A DNA stretch of 64,000 nt from Thermoplasmata archaeon (GTDB lineage Archaea; Thermoplasmatota; Thermoplasmata; Thermoplasmatales; GCA-001856825), in assembly GCA_021797915.1 (NCBI GenBank), contig JAJZYT010000007.1, positions 1 to 64,000 on the forward strand. Direction: 5' to 3'. This document shows positions 20,071 to 30,276 of the stretch, piece after piece; the stretch's first letter is position 1; each line of letters starts with the position of its first letter. The notes below the pieces were generated by a model that saw nothing but the letters and a program-made list of their open reading frames with translations, did not search any database and had not been told where the DNA came from. Position numbers and translations under genes: made by a program.

Positions 20071-23000
20071 GTGGACTTGATGGATTCAATGAGCAGAATA
20101 AAGGTGCTGAAGAACTCCTTAACAAACATGAGCACTGAGACGAAGACTGGAATTATCCTTGCGATAACATTCTTCTTCTCCCTGTTTCTGAGTTTGTACT
20201 TCGTTATCGGTCCTTCGGTAAAGGCGCAGTACGCTGTTTCCGGAGGTTCTGATGCATACTACAACATGAGAATTGTTCAGTACATACTGTCCACCCATCA
20301 TCAGTTATTGTTCGATCCTAGTCTCAATTTTCCAATCGGTCTTGAGAACCCGAGACCGCCGTTATTCCACTGGCTGATAGTCCTGTTAGGCTATGCATTC
20401 TCCCCATTCCTTGGAGGGGTGTTCAAGTCTACCATGACCATGTTCATTGCTAGCACAGCAATAGGAGGAGCGTTCATCGTTTTCCCTACCTACTATCTTG
20501 GAAAGGAATTGTTCGGGTACAAGGTTGGATTGTTGGCGGCTGTACTTGTGGCTATGTCTCCACTGACCCTTATGAAGAGCATCGGGACTATCGGGCTCTT
20601 CGATATTTACACGGCACTGTTTGGATTGATGTTCATATATTTCTTCCTTCGCGCTGTCAATACTTTCAAATTCGATGCTCCTGACATGCCAATAGTCAAG
20701 AGCATAGTTCCATCCATAAGAAGCAATCCAATTTCAGTTATCTACGCGTTGCTAGCAGGAGTTTCCCTAGCTGCATCGCTACTCACCTGGGTAGGCTCAA
20801 TATCGCTGATGCTAATACTCGTGGGAGCTTCGGTATTACAACTGGCAATCTTTGCAATCAAGAAAAAGAACTCACTCGGAATATTCGTCTCAAATCTCTT
20901 CTTTGGTTCGGCATTCATCATAGCTTTCCCATGGTATTATGTCGCACACTTCATCCCGATCAGGTTCGACTACCCATTAATGATGTGGGGTATCCTGCTT
21001 CTTGTGTCCATATATTTCCTTTTCTTACAGAAGAGACCGTGGTTGTTGTCCATCGGACTTTTCATCGTTCTCGCAGCAGCTGGAATTGCATTGCTTTACA
21101 AATTTGATAACACCATCCTTAAATCGATACTTTCCGGACAGCACTACTTCGTCAAGAACAAGATATACGATACGATTGCTGAAGCCCAGGCACTTCCCTT
21201 GGGAGAGGACCTCCTGGAATTCGGTGCTTTTACTTTCTTCGCCTCTTTCATAGGCCTCGCATACCTGGTCTACAAGTGGATAAGAACTGCCACATTCAAT
21301 ATGACTCTGGCTATCCTCTACTTCGGCGGCATCATTGTCATAAGCATGATAGCTTCAAAGTTCCTTTACTTCGGTGCTACTGCAGCTTCAATACTTACAG
21401 GCTACATCGTTGTCAGGGCTTTCGAGCTACTGTCGTTCAAAGAGGCAGTCGACAAGTCGAAGGGAAGATCCATTAAGACTGCTCTTAGGAGAGAGTTCAA
21501 ATTTGCCCATTATGCAGCCATACTCATCGTAGTCTTCCTCCTTATCGTTCCAACAACATTCTACGCTGTCGATTCAGCCATTCCATACAACAACAAGACT
21601 TCCTATGATCGCCAGCTTTACAACGATACCCCTAACTTCCTGAAACCTGCAAACTATTCTGCCCCGTACTATCTGGGGGCGTTCGGCGCAGCCATGGCTA
21701 CTCCACAACAGCCGTGGAACAGGGCACTAGTGTGGTTCCAGAACCAGGATGCTAACCAGTCGCCTAACCAACGTCCCGCTTTCATATCCTGGTGGGACTA
21801 TGGTTTCCAGACGCTGGAACAGGGGAACCATCCTGTAATGGCCGATAACTTCCAGGACGGAGTCTATCCTGCCGCCCAGATACTGCTGGCCCAGAACGAA
21901 AGTGAAATGCTCTCCGTGATGATTACTCAGATGCTCTACAATTACACGGTAACGGGCAACTTTAACAATTCGCCTATTCTGCCTCTCCTGAATGATTACC
22001 TCGGTCAAAATGGCACAAACCTTGTAATGAGCTACATGGCTAATCCGAGCAACTCACATCAGGATGGAATGATAGCACAGATCAACGCAAACCCTTCCTA
22101 CTATGGTCAACACCAGTCAATTCAGAGAGGAGATGCTGTTTACATAATAATGGAACATTTCCTGACGAACACATATTCACTTGCTACTCTGATCAACCTG
22201 TACTCAGCCGTTGAGCAATTCATGAGCAAGTACATGAGTTACGTAGCGGTGGACTACAGCCTCTTCCCGTTCAATGGAACGAATACGGGAATATTCTACG
22301 CTCCTTCGTATCTAGGTGATTTCCCGTACGTCAATGCATCTGGGGAAATAGTTCCGACAGAATTTTACAACATAAACGTCACGGACACTTCCGGCAACAC
22401 TTACGCAATACAGAATTTCCCATCTGGAGATACAGCGGCCAGCTACAACATCTCATATACGCCACAGTTCTACAACACTACTATCTACAGAGGGTTCATC
22501 GGATACCCACCGTCCACAATTGGATCTACCAACGGTATACCTGGGTACTCTAGCGGCCTGAGTTCGTATCCCGCCATGCAGGGATGGGGGATGTCCAACT
22601 TTGAAGTTGCCTACAAGACAGTTTTGTGGAATCCATATACAGATTATCAGAACCATTCCTCTGCATGGAAAGAGGTTTCCCTAGAGCAGGGATACCAATA
22701 TCTGAAGAACCACGACGGCACAACGGATCTATTCCCGCCGTCCTATATCCTATCAAGTGACGTGGTTTTCCTGCAGTACTACCCCGGTGCAATCATCAGT
22801 GGTAGAGTGTATGACAATAGCGGGCAACCTGTTCAGGGAGCAAGAGTAACAGTGACAGACCAGTACGGAATCCCACACGAAACCGTCCTGACGAATTCTA
22901 CAGGATATTACTCAATCTATGCAGTTGCAGGGAACGATACCATCACCTATTCCACTGGAGCATACAACCAGCTGTACATGGTCGGAAGCAAGACTCTGGG

Positions 23001-26000
23001 ATACTACAACGTCACGATCTCCAATGCTCAGGCAGATAGGTTGAGCTACAACAACTATGGGCCGACCTGGAATATCACACACAATCTGGTTATCAACTCA
23101 ACAGACGTCAATGGTCTTGCATTTCTGAACATCGCTAAGATCAGCACATTCACTAATCCCGACCAACCAATAAATGGAACGGTCAAATTTTACAACCTAA
23201 CATACAACAGGGCCTACTACACCACTACATCACCAAATGGAACATACCACTTCTCAAACGTCGCTCCATACAGCTACGAAATTTCCGTATACACGGAAGG
23301 GAAATGGTATAACAACATCTCCTCTGTCACTGTCTCGGATTCCACCGTTTCACATGACATCCCCATGACGTACGGGACGTTGAACGCCACGCTTGCAGGC
23401 GGGAACTCAATCTCTCCTGGTGCAAATATAACCTTCAGTAGAGGGAATTATAGCAAGACATACAATCTCACCAAGCCTGCACAGCTATTTGAGCTGCCTC
23501 CGGGAGTGTTCAATGTCAGCGCAACTAGCTCCGGACAATGGGATAATTTCACGACAAGAGTGACAAACAATACGACCACTCGTCTGGATCTATCGTTCTC
23601 CAGAACGTACAAAATCACTTTCATCACTGAGGTCGATGGTCACGTTGTAAGTGCACCCATTCAAATCAACAACGGTTCGGGTAATCTGAGTACTCAGACA
23701 GTGCTGACAAATTCTCAGGGCATCGGATATTACAGTTCACCAGTCTCCACCAATACATTCTATACGGATATTCTCTTCGATGGCTCATACTACTCTGCTT
23801 CGGGGATCTTGAACGTTTCTGGGGCGAAGACTGTTTTACTTAACCTTCTGAGGTCTTATCTTGTAACGGGCCAGTACACAGTTAGTAATACAACCCAGAG
23901 CTACACACACATCTCAATCACCGGAAGCAATACTCTTGTCAGCCTTTACGGCAACAACACAGGTCACTTCGCAATCTATCTGCCTCCAGGCGACTATAGC
24001 GTGGTGACGCACTCGCAATATAACGCTTCACTCTACGTCGCATCCTTGTACTTCACGCTGGGTGACCAAACCCAGTACCTGAACCTTAAAGGAAATCTAG
24101 GACAGCAGCTGGATGGGACAGTCACAAGCAATGGTACGACGGTAAAAGGTCTTCTGACTACCCAGATGGGAAGTGGTCCGTATTACGACTCGTTCGTTGG
24201 ATCCAACGGTTCATACTCAATATACCTCTATGATGGAGCGAGTTTGAGCAGCACCGGCTTCATTTCTCCGGGTTATACCGTACAGTCCTCTTCACCAACC
24301 AATATTGAACTTCAGGCTCTGCCGGTGAATGTTTCCGTCTATGCGTCGTACTCCGGAAGCGTTCCAATCAATCTCTATCTGAATGGCACACAGGATTACG
24401 TGATTTCGGGCACTCACTACTTCAACCTCACAATGTTACCAGGAAACTATTCCATGACTTTCTCTCATCCAGGGACGGGTGTCACTTCCTCCCAGAATAT
24501 CATTACTGTTGGTCCTGGGGCTTCGCCTCAAGGCTTTACCGCTAGCCTGTCAGTGATGGCCAGATTGAATGTCGACCCGGTCCAGGAGGTCTATGTCTTC
24601 AGTAATGGTACTCTCGTATCCACAACGCTAAACACCACACTGCCGGTAGGTACCTATACGATCTATGCTTATAGCGGGACAACTGCAGCACTCGAAAAGA
24701 TATACCTAACAAAAGACACGAACATCTCACTGAATTTTAAGACGGCCTATAACGTCACCCTTTCTGCTTCTCCGTCGGGTAACGTCAACATAGGTTCGTC
24801 GTCCGGAAATGTGAGCTGGGGGGGCTCCATTCTTCTGCCAAAAGGAACTTATTCCTTTACCCTTGAAAAGAACTTCAACACCTCCTACATCTATTATGCC
24901 TCCACTACAAGTTACATTTCTTCCCCACAATCCATCACACTCAAGGGTGTACTTGTTGAAGCGCTTTCCAACGTTTCTATGAACTTTACTTATGGTGGAT
25001 CAACACTCAACGCAGGAACATATTACATCCAGGGACCAAAGAACGTGACAGGTATGGTGGGTTCTGAAACGATATCATTACCCCGAGGAAACTACTCCAT
25101 CTACGTGACCTCTGGCAATCTCGCATATTTCGGCGGGTTCGATCTCAAGAGCACGGGCCTCAACTTGAACATAGCCCTACATAAGGCGTATCCCCTTAAC
25201 TATGGAACATACCTGAACAATTCATCATATTCAGGGATGGTTTCGATCAAGAGCGATGCACCTTATTATCTCCATTCATCGGGAATCATAAATCTGCCTA
25301 ACGGCACTTACACATTCAGCGCCACCACGACCTATTCGAACTACGGGTATCTGGACAACTATTCGATCAACCAGAATGTAAAAGTGTCGGGTATAAGCTC
25401 TGCCACGCTAGCCTTCAAGCTAAACCTGATTGTGAAGGCATCATTCTATGCGGAATCGGGTCAACCGCTTCTCTCTGCGGGCCAGTCTTATACCTTCCCG
25501 CTCCTAATAACGAACCACGCAAATGTCCCCTTGAAATTCACGATCGGTAATTCGTCGACATTCTACGTAAGCGGCAATGCAATAACGCTGCTACCGAACA
25601 CTTCAGGGGAGACCAACGTAACGATCAAGATTCCATCTGGTGCGACCGCCGGCTCACAGAGCGTCGATGTTAGGGTCTATTTCGGAAACACGTTCCAGAA
25701 TGTCCAAGTCAATTTCACGGTAAATAAAGTTCAGGACATAACTGCAAAGTTGAGCAACAGCACCGGCAAGGTCGTTGGAAATGTGCTGGAGATCCCTCTG
25801 ACAATATACAACACTGGGAACGTACTGACCGCAATAAATGCATCGATCCTCGATCAAGGACTGTTGACCTCGAATGGCATAATGGCGACCTTCAACAATT
25901 CTGGAAACTTCACCACTTACCTTGCATCAGGCAGAAACAACACGACGTACATCTTCATCAATTCTACCTCAGGAAAATCACTGGCTGGTCAGGAAATTTC

Positions 26001-26211
26001 CGTGCTGATAAGCTATGGAAACACCACAAAGATCGTCACAGTCACGCTTGCAACTCCGCAGCTGAAGCTGAGCACCGGGACCGGAACTGGACATGACCTT
26101 TCCCCGTACTCTCACCTCACCCAAGACTATTACATCTACGCTTTCTCTGCCTTCATCGTGCTCGCAATGGTAGCGGTAATGTTGATATTCAGAAGGAGGT
26201 TCAGATCGTGA
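20071..26211 (+). CDS. aglB: STT3/AglB-type oligosaccharyltransferase with a C-terminal extracellular extension of over 1100 aa
   Basis: GGSDAYYNMR, multi-TM N-half, SWWDYGFQTLEQGNHPVMADN (WWDYG); CarboxypepD-reg-like ISGRVYDNSGQPVQGARVTVTD from about 22790; C-terminal TM and RRRFRS. Confidence 0.93.
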   Translation: MDLMDSMSRIKVLKNSLTNMSTETKTGIILAITFFFSLFLSLYFVIGPSVKAQYAVSGGSDAYYNMRIVQYILSTHHQLLFDPSLNFPIGLENPRPPLFHWLIVLLGYAFSPFLGGVFKSTMTMFIASTAIGGAFIVFPTYYLGKELFGYKVGLLAAVLVAMSPLTLMKSIGTIGLFDIYTALFGLMFIYFFLRAVNTFKFDAPDMPIVKSIVPSIRSNPISVIYALLAGVSLAASLLTWVGSISLMLILVGASVLQLAIFAIKKKNSLGIFVSNLFFGSAFIIAFPWYYVAHFIPIRFDYPLMMWGILLLVSIYFLFLQKRPWLLSIGLFIVLAAAGIALLYKFDNTILKSILSGQHYFVKNKIYDTIAEAQALPLGEDLLEFGAFTFFASFIGLAYLVYKWIRTATFNMTLAILYFGGIIVISMIASKFLYFGATAASILTGYIVVRAFELLSFKEAVDKSKGRSIKTALRREFKFAHYAAILIVVFLLIVPTTFYAVDSAIPYNNKTSYDRQLYNDTPNFLKPANYSAPYYLGAFGAAMATPQQPWNRALVWFQNQDANQSPNQRPAFISWWDYGFQTLEQGNHPVMADNFQDGVYPAAQILLAQNESEMLSVMITQMLYNYTVTGNFNNSPILPLLNDYLGQNGTNLVMSYMANPSNSHQDGMIAQINANPSYYGQHQSIQRGDAVYIIMEHFLTNTYSLATLINLYSAVEQFMSKYMSYVAVDYSLFPFNGTNTGIFYAPSYLGDFPYVNASGEIVPTEFYNINVTDTSGNTYAIQNFPSGDTAASYNISYTPQFYNTTIYRGFIGYPPSTIGSTNGIPGYSSGLSSYPAMQGWGMSNFEVAYKTVLWNPYTDYQNHSSAWKEVSLEQGYQYLKNHDGTTDLFPPSYILSSDVVFLQYYPGAIISGRVYDNSGQPVQGARVTVTDQYGIPHETVLTNSTGYYSIYAVAGNDTITYSTGAYNQLYMVGSKTLGYYNVTISNAQADRLSYNNYGPTWNITHNLVINSTDVNGLAFLNIAKISTFTNPDQPINGTVKFYNLTYNRAYYTTTSPNGTYHFSNVAPYSYEISVYTEGKWYNNISSVTVSDSTVSHDIPMTYGTLNATLAGGNSISPGANITFSRGNYSKTYNLTKPAQLFELPPGVFNVSATSSGQWDNFTTRVTNNTTTRLDLSFSRTYKITFITEVDGHVVSAPIQINNGSGNLSTQTVLTNSQGIGYYSSPVSTNTFYTDILFDGSYYSASGILNVSGAKTVLLNLLRSYLVTGQYTVSNTTQSYTHISITGSNTLVSLYGNNTGHFAIYLPPGDYSVVTHSQYNASLYVASLYFTLGDQTQYLNLKGNLGQQLDGTVTSNGTTVKGLLTTQMGSGPYYDSFVGSNGSYSIYLYDGASLSSTGFISPGYTVQSSSPTNIELQALPVNVSVYASYSGSVPINLYLNGTQDYVISGTHYFNLTMLPGNYSMTFSHPGTGVTSSQNIITVGPGASPQGFTASLSVMARLNVDPVQEVYVFSNGTLVSTTLNTTLPVGTYTIYAYSGTTAALEKIYLTKDTNISLNFKTAYNVTLSASPSGNVNIGSSSGNVSWGGSILLPKGTYSFTLEKNFNTSYIYYASTTSYISSPQSITLKGVLVEALSNVSMNFTYGGSTLNAGTYYIQGPKNVTGMVGSETISLPRGNYSIYVTSGNLAYFGGFDLKSTGLNLNIALHKAYPLNYGTYLNNSSYSGMVSIKSDAPYYLHSSGIINLPNGTYTFSATTTYSNYGYLDNYSINQNVKVSGISSATLAFKLNLIVKASFYAESGQPLLSAGQSYTFPLLITNHANVPLKFTIGNSSTFYVSGNAITLLPNTSGETNVTIKIPSGATAGSQSVDVRVYFGNTFQNVQVNFTVNKVQDITAKLSNSTGKVVGNVLEIPLTIYNTGNVLTAINASILDQGLLTSNGIMATFNNSGNFTTYLASGRNNTTYIFINSTSGKSLAGQEISVLISYGNTTKIVTVTLATPQLKLSTGTGTGHDLSPYSHLTQDYYIYAFSAFIVLAMVAVMLIFRRRFRS

Positions 26212-26975
26212 GAACATTCATTGTGAGCCTGATAATTATCGCTCTTATTGCTGGTTCAGTAATAGCCGTGGGTGCGAATGCCACCAATCAAACCACAACC
26301 GGTCCGGTGACAGTCACAGGTCCTTCATCGGTTGCAATCAGCTCAAACTTCACTTATAGCATTAACGTGCAGCAGATCTTCAAGAACTACTCGATAACGA
26401 TGATCATCTCCGGGTACAACCTGACTGGTGCATCCCCTATATCTCCCACGTACAGGACCGACATCAGGGCTGGTCCTACAGTTTTCAATGTCACTGCACC
26501 TTCGGTTGAAACAACTATGAGACTCCTGTTCCAGGTTACTGGTTACATGACAAACGGACAGATCTTCGTTTACAACATGACATCGAAAGTCACAGTAGAG
26601 CAATACACAACACTCAAAGCAACCATCAACAACACTTCCGACTTCAACCTGACTGCGATCAGCGTGACATTCAATGTCAACGGGAAATATGTAGGGAGTG
26701 AATTGGTGAACGTTTCCAGCCATTCCACGAAGAACATTTCATACAAATGGGTATCGGGAGTACTCCCTACTGGGGTCTATACCGTTTCTATCATTCTCAA
26801 CAACAGCATAGCAAATCTTCAGAACGGAAACTCCTATACATTCCAGATCCAATCAGGGAACCCATACGTGATCTACATCTACATCGGGATCATCGCTTTC
26901 TTCGCAATCATCATCGCAGTTCTCTTCATCGCAAGCTACTACGCACGTAAGAGAAGACCAAAGTGGAAGAAGTGA
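26208..26975 (+). CDS. Secreted/membrane-anchored sequon-rich protein
   Basis: 255 aa, N-terminal signal-like helix, many N-X-S/T, C-terminal TM and basic tail; GTG start overlaps stop of the STT3 gene. Confidence 0.8.
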   Translation: MRTFIVSLIIIALIAGSVIAVGANATNQTTTGPVTVTGPSSVAISSNFTYSINVQQIFKNYSITMIISGYNLTGASPISPTYRTDIRAGPTVFNVTAPSVETTMRLLFQVTGYMTNGQIFVYNMTSKVTVEQYTTLKATINNTSDFNLTAISVTFNVNGKYVGSELVNVSSHSTKNISYKWVSGVLPTGVYTVSIILNNSIANLQNGNSYTFQIQSGNPYVIYIYIGIIAFFAIIIAVLFIASYYARKRRPKWKK

Positions 26976-27523
26976 TCAGAGAGGATATCGTCGCTCAGGG
27001 CAATGTTGATCGCGGAACCAAAATCCTCTCCCCTCTTTATAGTCCTAGAACTTCCGCTCTCATCAACTATCTGCAATCTGAAGTCCACCAAGCTCCGGAT
27101 GATCTGGTTCCTGTATCTCCTGTCCCCGTTACCTACCTTAATCAAAAAGCTGCTGAACTCGCACTCTCTTCGGACCTTGGAAACGTAGTGTCTTATCTCC
27201 CCGACGTCGTAGATGCTGCGCTTGTCGATAACCACATTATTTGCCAGCGTTGCAACCCCTGGGGTAGGACCCGGGTCTATGCCAACAACTATTTTTTCAG
27301 AGTTCTTTGAACGAACCAGCTGTTTCAACCTGAATTCATCTACCCCTTTCGTTTGGAATACGTTTCTTCCCCTGAGCTCCATGTCTGTGAAAACTACGTC
27401 GAATCCGGTGAAATTGTCTTCTGGTCGCAGAGATATGAAGGGCTCATTCATGCCCTTGAGCAGAGTCAGTAGTCTGTTATAAACCCTGAAATCCTTTGCC
27501 ATGACTCCTAACTTCAACGACAA
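26939..27523 (-). CDS. Uncharacterised protein with possible RNase H-like (RuvC/YqgF-type) core
   Basis: VVGIDPGPTPGVATL, later LIKVGNGDRRYRN and acidic residues; family assignment tentative. Confidence 0.6.
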   Translation of the reverse strand: MSLKLGVMAKDFRVYNRLLTLLKGMNEPFISLRPEDNFTGFDVVFTDMELRGRNVFQTKGVDEFRLKQLVRSKNSEKIVVGIDPGPTPGVATLANNVVIDKRSIYDVGEIRHYVSKVRRECEFSSFLIKVGNGDRRYRNQIIRSLVDFRLQIVDESGSSRTIKRGEDFGSAINIALSDDILSDHFFHFGLLLRA

Positions 27524-27584
27524 TACATGGCAAATGGTTAAAAATATTTTCCGTTGGTATTTATTTGCGGCACCTAGGAGTATG

Positions 27585-27884
27585 CTAAAAGACGTAATCT
27601 GCTTTCTTTTCCTTCTCTATTGCTTCCAATTTGTCATTTGTCTCTATGTATATTATGTCTCTCATATTTATGAGGTAGTTCTTGTCCTTGTCTGCCAGGT
27701 AAAGGAGTGGCTGGAATGTATCGGATAACCCCTTAAATTCTCCTTCAAGCGCCATTATCTCGTTTCCCGACCTCAGGTATATCTTCACTTTGGAACCTTC
27801 CTTCAGGCTGAAATTCGGAAACTCTTTCATGCCATCTGATAGTTCGGGGTAATAAAAATTTATTTCACGATCAGGACTGCACAT
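27585..27884 (-). CDS. Small conserved-type hypothetical protein
   Basis: Compact beta-rich sequence (KVKIYLRSGNEIMALEGEFKGL...); true start may be ATG near 27830. Confidence 0.55.
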   Translation of the reverse strand: MCSPDREINFYYPELSDGMKEFPNFSLKEGSKVKIYLRSGNEIMALEGEFKGLSDTFQPLLYLADKDKNYLINMRDIIYIETNDKLEAIEKEKKADYVF

Positions 27885-28354
27885 TCTGAGTTTGCAGCTA
27901 CCCTTTGGCTCACGGAGCCTAGGAATACTCCTCTCAGGAATCCCCTCTTTCTGTTCCCTATGACAATGAGGTCCGGATTTGTGGCTTTAGCAAGGTCAAG
28001 AATTTCTCTCGCAGGATCTCCCTGCTTGAGATATGTCTTGAGCTTCATTACTCCATTGGAGATGGAATAATCCTTGGCGTGATTTAGTATGGTCTGTCCC
28101 CCCTCTTTTAGGGTCGCAAGTCTTTCAACAATAGTCAAGTCCCCGGTCGGGTTTTCTCCAGTCACGTATTGAACTGGATAAGGGACCACCATCACTATTT
28201 CCACTTCCAGGCCAGATTGCACCTTTGCTAGGCTTATTCCCATATCTAGCGCTCTCATAGAGGGCTTGGTACCATCTATTGCGACAAGAATCTTGGACAA
28301 AGGCAGTATGCCTCTAGTCTTTTGATCCATGCGTAAATAATGATTACATGACAT
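27860..28354 (-). CDS. Universal stress protein (UspA family)
   Basis: KILVAIDGTKPSMRALD and GNRKRGFLRGVFLGSVSQRVAANSECAVLIVK. Confidence 0.93.
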   Translation of the reverse strand: MSCNHYLRMDQKTRGILPLSKILVAIDGTKPSMRALDMGISLAKVQSGLEVEIVMVVPYPVQYVTGENPTGDLTIVERLATLKEGGQTILNHAKDYSISNGVMKLKTYLKQGDPAREILDLAKATNPDLIVIGNRKRGFLRGVFLGSVSQRVAANSECAVLIVK

Positions 28355-28414
28355 ATAAAATGTGCCCTGATCATCCTGAAATATTATAATACCAAAGACT
28401 GATTTGACTCAAAG

Positions 28415-29041
28415 ATGAATGCCAACCTCATTCTTGACAGGATAGAGAAGATGGTCGATCCCCACATTGCGATCTGGGATGATGCATTCAGGATACTGAT
28501 AACTGGAATTATGTCTACGAGGACGAAGGACGAGGTCACGGACAGGGCCAGTATTAGACTTTTTTGCAGATTCCCGTCAATTGAAAAACTCTCCAGAGCT
28601 TCTCCCGCTGTCGTTGAGGGTTTGATAAAACCAGTTGGATTCTACAAGAATAAGGCAGTAGACATAATCGAAACTTCAAAGATGATTATAAGAAAATTCG
28701 ATGGAAGGGTTCCGGATAGCATGGAAGAGCTTTTGGAACTGAAGGGAGTTGGACGAAAGGTCGCAAACATAGTTCTTTCGGAGGGAGTGGGTAAGTATGG
28801 ACTGGCTGTAGATACCCACGTCCAGCGAATTTCATTCCGGTTGGGACTCACAACTTCCGAAAAAGCTGAGGACACAGAGTTGATTCTCAAGAAAAGAATA
28901 CCAAAGCAAAGGTGGAACGAGGTAAACTCTTACTTTGTAGAATTTGGCAAGAAGATTTGCAAACCAATCACCCCCTTGTGTGACCTGTGCAGTCTGAAAA
29001 AAGATTGCAAGTACTGGAGAGATCATGAAGATAGTCGTTGA
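28415..29041 (+). CDS. nth: Endonuclease III
   Basis: LKGVGRKVANIVLSEGVGKYGLAVDTHVQRISFRLGL (HhH-GPD) and Cys cluster CKPITPLCDLCSLKKDC. Confidence 0.95.
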   Translation: MNANLILDRIEKMVDPHIAIWDDAFRILITGIMSTRTKDEVTDRASIRLFCRFPSIEKLSRASPAVVEGLIKPVGFYKNKAVDIIETSKMIIRKFDGRVPDSMEELLELKGVGRKVANIVLSEGVGKYGLAVDTHVQRISFRLGLTTSEKAEDTELILKKRIPKQRWNEVNSYFVEFGKKICKPITPLCDLCSLKKDCKYWRDHEDSR

Positions 29042-29516
29042 TGCCTCATCACTCTTTTATGGCTTTCAGGTTGAAGGCAGTAATGAATACATGATCACCT
29101 CAGCCGTGCTGGATGAAGTGAAAGGGAGGAAAATGAAAGGAAGCCTTGAAACAGTAATTGAATTGTTCAAAATCATTGAACCTGACAAATCAACAATCGA
29201 AGAAGTCAGGAATAAGGCAAAAGAGACCGGTGATCTGGATCAACTGAGCGTCACAGATATAGAACTTATAGCCCTGGCAAAGGATTCTGATGCGACCCTC
29301 TTGACAAATGATCTATCCATACAAAACGTGTGCAAGAGAATGAAGATCAACTATCAATCATTCGGAGGGAAATCCATCAACACAGAGATAGAGTGGGGTT
29401 ATAGATGCATTGGCTGCAACAGAAAGTTTGATAGATCGTTTAAAGAGTGCCCTCACTGCGGAAATGAATTGAAAAAATATCCCAAGAAGAGAAGGCCTAT
29501 AATCGATTCCACTTGA
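29025..29516 (+). CDS. Nob1-like rRNA-processing endonuclease (PIN domain plus zinc ribbon)
   Basis: VVDASSLFYGF, DATLLTNDLSIQNV, YRCIGCNRKFDRSFKECPHCGNEL. Confidence 0.92.
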   Translation: MKIVVDASSLFYGFQVEGSNEYMITSAVLDEVKGRKMKGSLETVIELFKIIEPDKSTIEEVRNKAKETGDLDQLSVTDIELIALAKDSDATLLTNDLSIQNVCKRMKINYQSFGGKSINTEIEWGYRCIGCNRKFDRSFKECPHCGNELKKYPKKRRPIIDST

Positions 29517-30276
29517 TCTCAAGGAATAGTATTTCTCTCTTCTTTTCCAAAAAGCATGCCTGAACAAATGTCTTCCTGACGGACTGAGCAATTCTAACTT
29601 TGGCAGCGAGGTCACGGGCAAGAGAGATTGATCCGAATGTCATCAGATATCTGGCGTGCGACGAGTCTTTTTTATATATTCTAAATTCTGAACCGAACTT
29701 CAGTCCGCTTGCGACCTTCAATCCCCTTGATTCAAGCAGATCTATCAATCCCTTATGCTTTCTGCGCTCGCTGACCGCTCCCCTCGAATCGTTGAATTCC
29801 ATTTTTCTTTTCATAGGAAGCCTGCTGACAGAATACAACAGGCAGCTTCCTTCTGAGTCCGTTATGGCCAAATAACAGGACCTTGTTCTCACGTTTTCGA
29901 AATTGATTCTTTCACTGTCCCGAAAGACCATAACTCTTGTACCGGAAGAGAACAGGGATCCTTTCTTGATCACTGGTTTCAGTCCCTTGATTTTCAGAAA
30001 ATGGTAAGCCGTTGCGACTTTCATTTCGTCCTGAGACAACATCTTAACGATGTGGTCCGAAGTAACTTGTTCCGTTCTTCTCCTTACCTCTATCTTCTTC
30101 CTCAGGAGAAGATCAAGTGATGTCATGAGGTCTAGGGAGAGCTTCTGCCCGATATTTCTGCCTAAAAATCCCTTATTCCTTAGAGTGGAGGCATCTGCTT
30201 CATTCTCAATCATTACCCTTCTGTTTCTCAACTTTCCCTGGATCATCCTAAGTGAGCACCATATCAGACAGATCAA
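29497..30276 (-). CDS. endA: tRNA-splicing endonuclease
   Basis: C-terminal GSEFRIYKKDSSHARYLMTFG...RDLAAKVRIAQSVRKTFVQA with catalytic Tyr/His/Lys pattern. Confidence 0.92.
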   Translation of the reverse strand: MICLIWCSLRMIQGKLRNRRVMIENEADASTLRNKGFLGRNIGQKLSLDLMTSLDLLLRKKIEVRRRTEQVTSDHIVKMLSQDEMKVATAYHFLKIKGLKPVIKKGSLFSSGTRVMVFRDSERINFENVRTRSCYLAITDSEGSCLLYSVSRLPMKRKMEFNDSRGAVSERRKHKGLIDLLESRGLKVASGLKFGSEFRIYKKDSSHARYLMTFGSISLARDLAAKVRIAQSVRKTFVQACFLEKKREILFLEIKWNRL

